DNA of 64,000 nucleotides, from positions 26,273 to 90,272 of the forward strand of contig CAMLCH010000006.1 in NCBI GenBank assembly GCA_946478525.1, in the 5' to 3' direction. This document shows, in pieces, positions 9,074 to 17,967 of the stretch. This DNA is from Snodgrassella alvi_G. Lineage in GTDB: Bacteria > Pseudomonadota > Gammaproteobacteria > Burkholderiales > Neisseriaceae. The notes below the pieces were generated by a model. That model did not search any database and was not told the DNA's origin. It saw only the letters and a program-made list of their open reading frames with translations. Position 1 is the stretch's first letter. The number at the start of each line of letters is the position of its first letter. Made by a program: the position numbers and the translations under genes.

Positions 9074-10252
9074 ATGCAACTGGTATATGATGTAGTAGAA
9101 GCAGCTGTCGGTGCCGCAGTCATAAAAGTCATCGGTATCGGTGGTGGTGGTTGTAATGCTATCAATAATATGGTAGAAAACGCCGTTGGCGGTATAGAAT
9201 TTATCAGCGCCAATACCGACGCGCAAAGCCTGCAAAATAGTAAAGCTTCAAAACGGATTCAGCTTGGTAATAATCTTACTCGTGGGTTGGGTGCCGGAGC
9301 TGACCCGGAAATTGGACGTAATGCTGCAATGGAAGACCGTGAGTCTTTGGTCGATGCTATTCGTGGGGCAAATATGTTATTCATCACCACTGGTATGGGC
9401 GGTGGTACCGGTACAGGTGCAGCGCCGGTGGTGGCAGAATTGGCCAAGGAAATGGGGATTCTAACCGTTGCTGTGGTAACCCGTCCTTTTGAATATGAAG
9501 GTAAACGTATTCAGGTCGCAAATAATGGTATTGAAATCCTGAAAAATACCGTTGATTCTTTGATCGTAATTCCCAACGATAAGCTGACGTCTGCACTAGG
9601 TGAAGATGTTAGTATGCGTGAAGCTTTCCGTGCTGCTGATAGTGTGTTACGTAATGCAGTTGCCGGTATTGCTGAAGTGATTACCAATCCGGGCATTATT
9701 AATCTGGACTTTGCGGACGTGAAAAATGTCATGAGTATTATGGGCATGGCTATGATGGGTTCCGGTAACGCGCATGGTATTGATCGTGCCCGTATTGCCA
9801 CCGAACAGGCCATTGCCAGTCCATTATTGGATGATGTTACTTTAGATGGAGCTCAGGGAGTGTTGGTAAATATCACTACAGCTCCCGGTTGTCTGAAAAT
9901 GTCTGAGTATAAAGAAATCATGAGTATGATTGATGAGTATGCTCATCCAGATGCCGCATTGAAATACGGTACTTCTGAAGATGAAAGCATGGAAGAAGGT
10001 GAAATCCGCGTTACCATCATTGCCACAGGATTACAGGAACAGAAAAGCTTGCATCAGCAGCAAGCATCTAATCTGCGTGTCGTACATTCTGCTCAGGCAA
10101 CTGGCACAGATGATGCCTATCCTGATATTGGTAGTGTAGTACGTTCAGGACGAAGTGCACGTAGTATGAATCTTGCTGCCGCTGATTTTTCGAATCAGTC
10201 AGTACTGGATGATTTTGAAATACCCGCTGTTATTCGCCGTCAGGCCGATTAA
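9074..10252 (+). CDS. ftsZ: Cell division GTPase FtsZ
   Basis: Tubulin-like GTPase that forms the Z ring. The 392-residue protein has IGIGGGGCNAINNM, ISANTDAQSL, the tubulin signature GMGGGTGTGAAPVVAE, and FRAADSVLRNAVAGI. A variable linker follows, ending in the C-terminal peptide VLDDFEIPAVIRRQ that binds FtsA. The N-terminus (MQLVYDV...) closely resembles the Neisseria protein. ATG 9074 has a strong AGGAGA about 8 bases upstream. It is the last gene of the cluster and is followed directly by an intrinsic terminator. Confidence 0.97.
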   Translation: MQLVYDVVEAAVGAAVIKVIGIGGGGCNAINNMVENAVGGIEFISANTDAQSLQNSKASKRIQLGNNLTRGLGAGADPEIGRNAAMEDRESLVDAIRGANMLFITTGMGGGTGTGAAPVVAELAKEMGILTVAVVTRPFEYEGKRIQVANNGIEILKNTVDSLIVIPNDKLTSALGEDVSMREAFRAADSVLRNAVAGIAEVITNPGIINLDFADVKNVMSIMGMAMMGSGNAHGIDRARIATEQAIASPLLDDVTLDGAQGVLVNITTAPGCLKMSEYKEIMSMIDEYAHPDAALKYGTSEDESMEEGEIRVTIIATGLQEQKSLHQQQASNLRVVHSAQATGTDDAYPDIGSVVRSGRSARSMNLAAADFSNQSVLDDFEIPAVIRRQAD

Positions 10253-10270
10253 TCTTATTTATTTAAAGGA

Positions 10271-10302
10271 GCTGCCCAGAACGATTCTGGGCAGCTTTTT
10301 TT
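10271..10302 (+). terminator. Intrinsic terminator after ftsZ
   Basis: Perfect 10-bp stem (gctgcccaga / tctgggcagc) with a 5-base loop at 10281-10285, followed by a run of seven T. It ends the dcw cluster 18 bases after the ftsZ stop. Confidence 0.95.
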
Positions 10303-10544
10303 AATTATTCACATTCAGTTAATGAATTCATGCATTTCGAATTAATATTTTACTGTTAGCGGATTTTTTACGACACTTTAAATGATTAATTAATATAAAT
10401 TTGATCAATATTTGTGAATATGTGTTAATAAAAAATGATTGATTAGAACCAGAGAAATCGTAATCTGCTTTGGAAAGAACACACTAATCACTTACAATAA
10501 ACATAGATGACTGCTTTTAAGACAATTTGTTAAGTCAATTAAAT

Positions 10545-12860
10545 ATGAATGATGTAACTCCTCAAATTAATCACACTGATGATTTTTTGCTTCTCGGTCA
10601 ATATGCTGAACAGGCCTATTTATCTTATGCCATGAGTGTAGTCAAAGGTCGGGCCTTACCTGATGTTGCAGACGGTCAAAAACCGGTACAGCGACGAATT
10701 TTATACGCCATGAAAGACATGGGATTGGTTCATGGTGCCAAACCGGTTAAATCAGCACGTGTTGTTGGTGAGATTCTGGGTAAATATCACCCTCATGGCG
10801 ATGCTTCTGCCTATGATGCGATGGTGCGGATGGCGCAGGATTTTATGCTGCGATACCCTCTGATTGATGGTATTGGTAATTTTGGTTCGCGTGATGGTGA
10901 CAGTGCAGCGGCAATGCGTTATACCGAAGCCAGATTAACCCCTATGGCTGAGTTACTGCTATCCGAATTGGATATGGGAACGGTAGACTTTACACCCAAC
11001 TATGACGGCGCTTTTGTTGAACCAGTAGTATTGCCTGCACGATTACCAATGGTATTACTTAACGGCGCATCTGGGATTGCTGTTGGTTTGGCTACTGAAA
11101 TTCCTTCCCATAATCTGCGTGAGATCAGTGCTGCAGCGGTGGCTTTATTAAAACAGCCTGAACTGGATATAGCTGCACTGATGGACTATATTCCGGGCCC
11201 GGACTTTGCCGGTGGTGGGCAGATTATCAGTAAAAAAGAAGATATTCAGGCTATTTATGCACAAGGCAAAGGAAGTATTCGGGTGCGTGCACGCTATGAG
11301 ATTGAAAAGCTTGCCCGTGGACACTGGCGTGCTATTGTCACTGAATTGCCACCTGGAACCTCAGCACAAAAAATTCTGGCAGAAGTCGAAGAGCAGACCA
11401 ATCCAAAACCGAAAACAGGTAAGAAAAATCTGTCTCAGGAACAACAAAACACCCGTACATTGATGTTGTCACTTCTGGATCGCGTACGGGATGAATCAGA
11501 CGGCCAATCACCAGTGCGCTTGGTATTTGAACCAAAATCCAGTCGCCAGAATCCTGATGATTTTATGAATACCTTAATGGTACAGACAAGTCTTGAAGGT
11601 AATGTACCAATTAATCTGGTCATGATGGGGCAGGATAACAGACCTGCGCAAAAGAATCTGAAAGAAATTCTGCGTGAATGGTTAGATTTCCGCTTACTGA
11701 CAATCACGAGACGATTGCAATATCGTCTTGAACAGGTTGAAAAAAGAATTCATATACTTGAAGGCAGACAGATTTCCTTTTTACATATCGATGAAGTTAT
11801 TCGGGTAATTCGGGATTCTGAAGAACCAAAAACGGAATTAATGTCTGCATTTGGCTTAAGTGCGATACAGGCTGAAGATATTCTTGAGATTCGGTTACGA
11901 CAGCTGGCGCGTCTGGAATGGATCAAGCTTGAAACTGAATTAAATAAGTTGCAACAGGAACGGGATGAATTAACAACTTTGTTACGTGACGAAAAAGCCA
12001 AAAAGAAACTCATTATTAAAGAAATAGAAAGAGACACCAAAACTTTTGGTGATCAGCGTCGCACCTTAATTGAACCAGCACCAAGAGCTACTTTAACTCA
12101 AACTACTGCTGATGAACCTATTACCATAGTGTTATCGAAAAAAGGCTGGCTTAAAACGCGGGCGGGTCATAATCTGGATCTGAGTCAAACTACTTTTAAA
12201 GAAGGCGATGATTTATTGCAGATAGTAGAAGGACGCAGTATCTGGCCAGTTGTTTTACTGGATTCACTTGGTCGTACCTACACAGTTGAAGCGACCAATA
12301 TTCCGGGTGGCAGAGGTGATGGTGTTCCTGTTGGCTCCTTGGTTGAATTGGCTAAGGGTGTTGAAATCGTGGCTATCATCAGTGCATTACCAGAACAATA
12401 TTATTTACTTGCCAACAGCAGTGGTTATGGCTTTATCGTACAAATGAAAGATTTAATTAGTCGCACTAAAAATGGCAAGGTTGTCATGACTGTTAATCCT
12501 AATGAAATCATGTTGCCACCGGTCATGATATCCACTACTAGTTTCCATTCAGCTATGACCAATATAGTGATGATCTCCAGTGCTAATCGTTTGTTGGCAT
12601 TTCATTTAAATGAACTTAAGGTGATGAGTAAAGGGCGCGGTTTGCAGCTAATAAGCCTACAAAAAGGCGATACATTACAGTTTGTTACACTTGTTTCCGG
12701 TCATGAATTTGTACTGGAGACTCGGGGTAAGCGTGGTGCCAGCCATCAAGAAACATTACGTATACAGGATATCGCTAATAAACGTGGGCATAAAGGTAAA
12801 GAGTTGACGGTAAATGGCAGCATATTTGCTGTTCGTAGTGATATAGCCATAAAGAGTTAA
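10545..12860 (+). CDS. parC: DNA topoisomerase IV subunit A ParC
   Basis: Breakage-reunion subunit of topoisomerase IV, which separates daughter chromosomes; partner ParE is not in the window. From ATG 10545 the protein has 771 residues. The N-terminal region carries YLSYAMSVVKGRALPDVADG, KSARVVGEILGKYHPHGD (quinolone-resistance region) and RYTEARLTPMA with the catalytic tyrosine. The C-terminal part has repeated beta-blade sequences such as KTRAGHNLDLS and GRGDGVPVGSLVEL. ParC rather than GyrA is favoured by length and by the divergent C-terminal blades. An in-frame TTG at 10527 is less likely. The 224-base upstream gap is AT-rich. Confidence 0.93.
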   Translation: MNDVTPQINHTDDFLLLGQYAEQAYLSYAMSVVKGRALPDVADGQKPVQRRILYAMKDMGLVHGAKPVKSARVVGEILGKYHPHGDASAYDAMVRMAQDFMLRYPLIDGIGNFGSRDGDSAAAMRYTEARLTPMAELLLSELDMGTVDFTPNYDGAFVEPVVLPARLPMVLLNGASGIAVGLATEIPSHNLREISAAAVALLKQPELDIAALMDYIPGPDFAGGGQIISKKEDIQAIYAQGKGSIRVRARYEIEKLARGHWRAIVTELPPGTSAQKILAEVEEQTNPKPKTGKKNLSQEQQNTRTLMLSLLDRVRDESDGQSPVRLVFEPKSSRQNPDDFMNTLMVQTSLEGNVPINLVMMGQDNRPAQKNLKEILREWLDFRLLTITRRLQYRLEQVEKRIHILEGRQISFLHIDEVIRVIRDSEEPKTELMSAFGLSAIQAEDILEIRLRQLARLEWIKLETELNKLQQERDELTTLLRDEKAKKKLIIKEIERDTKTFGDQRRTLIEPAPRATLTQTTADEPITIVLSKKGWLKTRAGHNLDLSQTTFKEGDDLLQIVEGRSIWPVVLLDSLGRTYTVEATNIPGGRGDGVPVGSLVELAKGVEIVAIISALPEQYYLLANSSGYGFIVQMKDLISRTKNGKVVMTVNPNEIMLPPVMISTTSFHSAMTNIVMISSANRLLAFHLNELKVMSKGRGLQLISLQKGDTLQFVTLVSGHEFVLETRGKRGASHQETLRIQDIANKRGHKGKELTVNGSIFAVRSDIAIKS

Positions 12861-12865
12861 TAGTG

Positions 12866-14440
12866 ATGAAAAAAGGCATTGAGGGCTGGCAGCCTTATCT
12901 GGATAGACTTTCAGCCTTATTAAATATAGCGCGGGTAAGTCTGCTGTTCTCAATTATGACTTTTTATGTTCTTACCCGTGATATTGATGGACTGGGCTTA
13001 TCAGCTGCAAATTTCAATAAAATTGAACTATACAGCTGGATCAGTATTTATGGGTGTCTGATTCTTTTTTCGATGCTAGTACCACGCTGGCAAAATCAGA
13101 CAGATGCTCTCCCGAATGTCAATTCAGTCGTAGATATCACTATGATAGCCTGGTTAATGAGTATGGCGGGTGGTGTGGATAGCGGCTTTGGTATTTTATT
13201 ATTGCCTTTTATTGCTTCAGCCTGTCTGTTTAGTCGTGGTCGGTATCCGATGATTTATGCCGGCTATGTTTCATTGTTTATCACTATCATTACCATTTTT
13301 CAACTTGGTCGCGACGGTTTTGATAACCTTAATTTTCGTATCTGTTCTACGGCCATTATGCTGATTGTTGGTGCATTTCTGGTGGCCGGTTTGACTTCAT
13401 TTGTGGCTAAGACTTTGGCTCGGTCACAAAATCAACAGTTAATACAATCACAGTTGTTAACCAATTATAAAAATTTGCTAGTCAGTGCCTTTAACTTTGT
13501 ACAGGAAGCGGTCGTGGTATTGGATGAAGCTGGGTATGTATGGTTAATGAACCGTCGGGCGCAAAATTTTTTTCCAGATTTGGTGGTGGATAAAAAAACC
13601 ACTCTTTTCAGAGAAATTATGGTCGAGCGTCTACGAAGGAAGCGTCATTTTTTTGAATGTAGCTGTACTTTAGGTAAGTGGCCAATGCGTGTGCGGGTAC
13701 GCATGTTACACGAAGCAAATAAACCTTTATTAATTCTCTCCATGCGCTCAGAAACAGAAATAGATCAGGAAGCAATGGCAATTAAGCTGGCTTCTCTGGG
13801 GCAGTTAACAGCTAATCTAGCTCATGAGATCCGTAATCCCATGTCGGCTATACGTCAGGCTAATGAATTATTACAAGAAGATGAACAGAACCCGGCACAG
13901 TTACGCTTGTTTAACATTATAGACAATAATATTGGTCGTATTGATAAGATGCTGGAAGATATTAGTACGCTTAATAAACGCGACAAAATAGATAAACACG
14001 CAGTGAATTTCACAAAATTCTGGACTGCATTCGTTCAGGAATTCACCATGATTAAACCAGAGACTCAATATTGTGTGCAAATGTCTATGGATAAAAATCT
14101 TTTAGTACTCTGGTGTGATCCGGTGCATTTACAACAAATCATCTGGAATTTGATGAATAATGCTTGGCGACATAGCAGACAGGATCATAACGCTATTCAG
14201 GTTTTAGTGCGTGAACGTGGGCGTGATAAAATAGCTATTATCGTAATTGATAATGGTCCTGGGGTGAGTGTAGAAAATCAATTGCGTCTATTTGAACCTT
14301 TTTTTACCACTGAGTCCAGCGGAACTGGACTAGGTTTATATGTGGCTCGTGAACTAGCTCAGGCTAATCATGGTCAGCTGAGTTATCATCCGAAAATAAA
14401 TGGATTCGAGCTGCTTTTACCAAGGATGATAGATGAGTAA
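12866..14440 (+). CDS. pilS: PilS-like membrane sensor histidine kinase
   Basis: Sensor kinase of a two-component pair with the next gene. From ATG 12866 it has 524 residues. The N-terminal third contains about six hydrophobic segments, as in PilS. A PAS-like region follows (EAVVVLDEAGYVWLMNRRAQ), then the dimerisation and phosphoacceptor box LTANLAHEIRNPMSAIRQA with H320. The ATPase domain has WNLMNNAWRHS (N box), IDNGPGVS (G1), FEPFFTTESSGTGLGLYV (F/G2). It begins five bases after parC and overlaps the response regulator by eight bases. Known PilSR systems sense pilin and drive pilA through sigma54; the specific role here is inferred from architecture. Confidence 0.78.
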   Translation: MKKGIEGWQPYLDRLSALLNIARVSLLFSIMTFYVLTRDIDGLGLSAANFNKIELYSWISIYGCLILFSMLVPRWQNQTDALPNVNSVVDITMIAWLMSMAGGVDSGFGILLLPFIASACLFSRGRYPMIYAGYVSLFITIITIFQLGRDGFDNLNFRICSTAIMLIVGAFLVAGLTSFVAKTLARSQNQQLIQSQLLTNYKNLLVSAFNFVQEAVVVLDEAGYVWLMNRRAQNFFPDLVVDKKTTLFREIMVERLRRKRHFFECSCTLGKWPMRVRVRMLHEANKPLLILSMRSETEIDQEAMAIKLASLGQLTANLAHEIRNPMSAIRQANELLQEDEQNPAQLRLFNIIDNNIGRIDKMLEDISTLNKRDKIDKHAVNFTKFWTAFVQEFTMIKPETQYCVQMSMDKNLLVLWCDPVHLQQIIWNLMNNAWRHSRQDHNAIQVLVRERGRDKIAIIVIDNGPGVSVENQLRLFEPFFTTESSGTGLGLYVARELAQANHGQLSYHPKINGFELLLPRMIDE

Positions 14441-15920
14441 CCAGATAGATTTAAAAAAGCCGGTATTAATAATCGATGATGAAGCCGATATCCGCGATCT
14501 GATGGAATTAACACTAGTCAAAATGGGGCTTTCAGTACAAACGGCTGTTGGTGTAACAGAAGCCAAAAAAGCACTTGATAAACAAGCATTTTCATTAGTT
14601 TTGACTGATATGCGGATGCCAGATGGATCAGGGCTGGAAGTAGTAGATCATATCATGGCTAAAAATCTGGATACGCCAGTAGCGGTTATAACTGCTTATG
14701 GTAGTGCCGAACAGGCTGTAGAAGCATTAAAAAATGGTGCTTTTGATTATCTGCAGAAGCCAATTACATTGGCACAATTACGCACACTGGTAAAGTCAGT
14801 GATTAAAATTAATAATGAACAGGCTGTATCAGAAGTTGTGGATAAAGCTTCTATTAAAAGCAAACCTGTCTCTAAAAATCAGCTGCAAGAAGAAAAGACG
14901 TCAGTAGCGGAAGTAAAACCGCAACCTAATCAACGTTTGCTTGGCAATTCGCCATTAATAGAAGAAGTACGACAACTGGTTGCCAAACTAGCCAACACCA
15001 ATGTACCAGTTTATATCGCAGGTGAATCTGGAAGTGGTAAAGAGCAGGCGGCACGCAGCATACATGAGCAATCTTCCCGTAAAGATAGAGCTTTTGTGGC
15101 GGTCAATTGTGGTGCTATACCAGAAGCGTTGATGGAAAGTGAGTTTTTTGGTTATAAAAAGGGTAGCTTTACTGGAGCAGATAAGGATAAAGATGGCTTT
15201 TTTCAGTATGCTAATGGTGGCACATTGTTTCTAGATGAAGTGGCAGATTTACCATTATCAATGCAGGTAAAATTATTAAGGGTTATTCAGGAACGCGCTG
15301 TTCGCAGAATAGGCGAGATGGAAGAAAAACGGATTGATGTACGCTTGATCTGTGCCACACATAAAGATTTAAATGCTTTAGTTGAGTCTGGACAGTTCCG
15401 GCAGGATTTATTTTATCGCCTCAATGTAGTTTCCATGACCATGCCGCCTCTACGTGAATTACGTGATGATTTGCCAGAACTGATTCGTATTTTATTGTGC
15501 AGAATTCCACAAAGTGAAGATCTGACTTTGACGCCAGCTGCCCTAAAAGCGTTATGGCAATATAATTATCCCGGTAATTTTCGTGAGCTGGAAAATATTC
15601 TGGAGCGAGCGGTAGCATTATCAAAAAATAATCTCATTGATGTAGACGATTTACAGATACAAAGCTATCAGTTTGAGACAGCACCTTCTTTAAACCAGAA
15701 TGTATCAACTCTGGAAAACAAGCTGACGGAAACAACAGAAACTTTACAAAATTTTCGGCTCGGCTATACACAAATTCAGGATTATCTGGACGAAGTGGAA
15801 CGTTGTATTCTTGAACAGGCTCTGGCTAGAACTCGCTTTAATCGCACACAGGCAGCCAAGCTTTTAGGTATCAGTTTTCGCTCTATGCGCTATCGTATGG
15901 AGCGGCTAGGTATCAGTTGA
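14433..15920 (+). CDS. pilR: PilR-like sigma54-dependent response regulator
   Basis: NtrC-class activator of 495 residues. The receiver domain has the acidic pair in IIDDEADIRDL and phosphoacceptor D59 in LTDMRMPDGSG, then AVITAYGS and the conserved Lys in YLQKPI. The AAA+ domain has Walker A GESGSGKE (about 197-204), the sigma54-contact loop as GSFTGA (244-249, usually GAFTGA), Walker B GGTLFLDEV, and the arginine finger region. A Fis-type HTH ends the protein (FNRTQAAKLLGISFRSMRYR). It implies a working RpoN in this organism. Its stop overlaps the rsmJ start. Confidence 0.82.
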   Translation: MSNQIDLKKPVLIIDDEADIRDLMELTLVKMGLSVQTAVGVTEAKKALDKQAFSLVLTDMRMPDGSGLEVVDHIMAKNLDTPVAVITAYGSAEQAVEALKNGAFDYLQKPITLAQLRTLVKSVIKINNEQAVSEVVDKASIKSKPVSKNQLQEEKTSVAEVKPQPNQRLLGNSPLIEEVRQLVAKLANTNVPVYIAGESGSGKEQAARSIHEQSSRKDRAFVAVNCGAIPEALMESEFFGYKKGSFTGADKDKDGFFQYANGGTLFLDEVADLPLSMQVKLLRVIQERAVRRIGEMEEKRIDVRLICATHKDLNALVESGQFRQDLFYRLNVVSMTMPPLRELRDDLPELIRILLCRIPQSEDLTLTPAALKALWQYNYPGNFRELENILERAVALSKNNLIDVDDLQIQSYQFETAPSLNQNVSTLENKLTETTETLQNFRLGYTQIQDYLDEVERCILEQALARTRFNRTQAAKLLGISFRSMRYRMERLGIS

Positions 15921-16687
15921 TGGCAGCCAATCTTTCCATATTAATCTGCCATGCACCTATACCGGTTTGGCTGGAGCAACAACTCCAACCATTATTTGCC
16001 AGTAAGGTACTTAATATGCAGTCGCAGCCTCCTGAGCAGGGGCTGTATTTAATTTATGATGATGCTGGACTGGGCATGGCTAAAGCGTCAGCGAAAGGTG
16101 TTGTGCGGGTTGATTTTGTGCAGGGAAAATTACGTCACCGACGCTTATTTGGTGGGGGAGAATTAATTAACCGTGCTGTCAATGCAAAACACCAGCCAGT
16201 TGTGTGGGATGCAACAGGGGGATTAGGTCGAGATGCATTTGTATTAGCTACTTCTGGACTGAAAACAGTGGTATTTGAACATAATTTTTTTGTTTATTTA
16301 TTACTAGCTGATGGTTTGTATCGTGCCGGAGCTGATCAGCAGACAGCCAGTGTCACTGAACGTTTGCAACTGTATTATGGCAGTATACAGAGGATATCTG
16401 ATAGTCAGTATATTGAACCTTTACCTGATGTGGTTTATTTAGACCCGATGTACCCGCAAAAGCAGAAATCAGCTGCAGTTAAAAAGGAAATGGCTTATTT
16501 TCATGAATTAATTGGAACTGCAGATGAGCGTAATGATCAGCTATTGCTTGAAACTGCTCAGAAAATTGCTCAGAAACGAGTCGTCGTAAAGCGTCCAGCC
16601 AATGGTGTATTTTTAGCAAACTGTCAGCCAGCTTTCCAGTATCAGGGTAAAACTACACGGTTTGATGTCTATTTGCCATTAAGTTAA
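15920..16687 (+). CDS. rsmJ: 16S rRNA (guanine-1516-N2) methyltransferase RsmJ
   Basis: SAM-dependent methyltransferase modifying 16S rRNA in the small subunit. The 255-residue protein has the SAM-binding stretch WDATGGLGRDAFVLA, an acidic residue after the second strand (VVFEHN), and the family signature VYLDPMYPQKQKSA..KKEM plus RVVVKRPANG. The usual N-terminal extension of the family is present. ATG 15920 overlaps the pilR stop (TGATG), so the gene probably shares the parC-pilSR transcript. Downstream is a large palindrome in the convergent gap with amgK. Confidence 0.92.
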   Translation: MAANLSILICHAPIPVWLEQQLQPLFASKVLNMQSQPPEQGLYLIYDDAGLGMAKASAKGVVRVDFVQGKLRHRRLFGGGELINRAVNAKHQPVVWDATGGLGRDAFVLATSGLKTVVFEHNFFVYLLLADGLYRAGADQQTASVTERLQLYYGSIQRISDSQYIEPLPDVVYLDPMYPQKQKSAAVKKEMAYFHELIGTADERNDQLLLETAQKIAQKRVVVKRPANGVFLANCQPAFQYQGKTTRFDVYLPLS

Positions 16688-16812
16688 TATTTTAAAATTG
16701 GAATTATTTTCAAAAATACCCTTATCACCAAACGGATTTAAATAGTGATATTTAGTAACTTACTATAGTGCTTGGTAATACCCTTTTGTAAACAATTCAT
16801 AAAGAAATGGTA

Positions 16813-16848
16813 ATGACTCATGAGCTGATTGATCAGCTCATGAGTCAT
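16813..16848. repeat. 36-bp palindrome between convergent rsmJ and amgK
   Basis: Left arm 16813-16829 and right arm 16832-16848 are perfect 17-base inverted repeats around a two-base centre. Each arm contains the 8-base palindrome ctcatgag, so the sequence can also be read as a direct repeat. No T-run follows directly on either strand, so it is not a textbook terminator, but it sits where a bidirectional terminator is expected between convergent genes. Confidence 0.85.
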
Positions 16849-16903
16849 CGTAATAAATTGATTATTTTTGTGATTAAAAAACAACTTTAGTACTCATTAA
16901 TAA

Positions 16904-17914
16904 TCAAAATGAATAGCTTGCCTGAATTTCTTCTTTACCGGTTAGCTCAGAAATCAAACGATATAACGGATGTAATTGCTGATAGCGACGAGTCGTTTTC
17001 AGTAAATATTGTATAAAGCGGTTAATTTCTCCACGGTATTTATCTTTACCATCACGATAATATAAGCGAGCAAATATACCTGCTACTTTTAAATGTCGCT
17101 GAACACCCATCATTTCAAATTCACGGTAGAAGCGATCGAATTCAGTACGCACTGGTAATCCTGCTGCTCTGGCTTTTTCCCAATAGCGGATAACCAGATC
17201 AAGCACAAATTCTTCCTCCCATTCAATAAAAGCATCTCGTAATAAGGATACCAGATCATAGGTTATCGGGCCGTATAACGCATCCTGAAAATCCAGAATC
17301 CCAGGACGATCTGATGTCAGCATAATATTGCGTACTATATAATCACGATGAACATAAACCGATGGTTGATTGCTGATTTCAGCTAAAATCGTGGTAATGG
17401 ATTGTTGCCATAACTGTTGCTGAGATGCGCTAAGCGTCTTGCCAAGTTCTTTGTTAACAAACCAGTCTGGAAAAAGTTGCATTTCACGATTAAAAACTAT
17501 TTGATCATAAATCGGTAATGAATCTGATTGGCTACTTAGCTGTAGTTTGATCAGTTCATCAATGGCTTCAAGTAACAATAGTTTGTGTACTTCTGTTCGT
17601 TGATCTTGTTGTAATGCCGCCAGATAGGGAGTATTACCAAAATCTTCCAGTGCCATAAAACCTTGTTTTTTATCGGTATGATAAATAGCAGGTACATTGA
17701 CTGCCTGAAAAAGATGTTGAACCTTTACGTATGGTTCTATACTCATCTTATCCGGTGGTGCATCCATGCAGATGACACTGTTGCCATTTTCAAAAGTAGC
17801 TCGGAAATAGCGGCGAAAATCAGCATCTGCCGCAGCGAAATTGAGATCGAAAGACTGTTGTGGATAACATATACTCAGCCAATTTTTTAATGCAGTTTTA
17901 CGTTGCATGGTCAT
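16904..17914 (-). CDS. amgK: Anomeric MurNAc/GlcNAc kinase AmgK (aminoglycoside-phosphotransferase fold)
   Basis: Small-molecule kinase of the APH family. AmgK phosphorylates C1 of MurNAc and GlcNAc to recycle cell-wall sugars. The 336-residue protein has FRRYFRA near the N-terminus, VYVHRDYIVRNIML with the catalytic HxD...N, and GILDFQDALYGPITYDLVSLL with the metal-binding Asp. Placement next to lptD matches pseudomonads, where amgK precedes murU. Here no murU follows, and the gene stands alone. Two ATGs (17914 and 17908) are possible and neither has a strong ribosome binding site. Substrate assignment is by family and location. Confidence 0.8.
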   Translation of the reverse strand: MTMQRKTALKNWLSICYPQQSFDLNFAAADADFRRYFRATFENGNSVICMDAPPDKMSIEPYVKVQHLFQAVNVPAIYHTDKKQGFMALEDFGNTPYLAALQQDQRTEVHKLLLLEAIDELIKLQLSSQSDSLPIYDQIVFNREMQLFPDWFVNKELGKTLSASQQQLWQQSITTILAEISNQPSVYVHRDYIVRNIMLTSDRPGILDFQDALYGPITYDLVSLLRDAFIEWEEEFVLDLVIRYWEKARAAGLPVRTEFDRFYREFEMMGVQRHLKVAGIFARLYYRDGKDKYRGEINRFIQYLLKTTRRYQQLHPLYRLISELTGKEEIQASYSF

Positions 17915-17967
17915 TTTCAGGTTAAAATAAGTGCTATTTTAACTGGCAAAGCCACTTAGGTGATACA

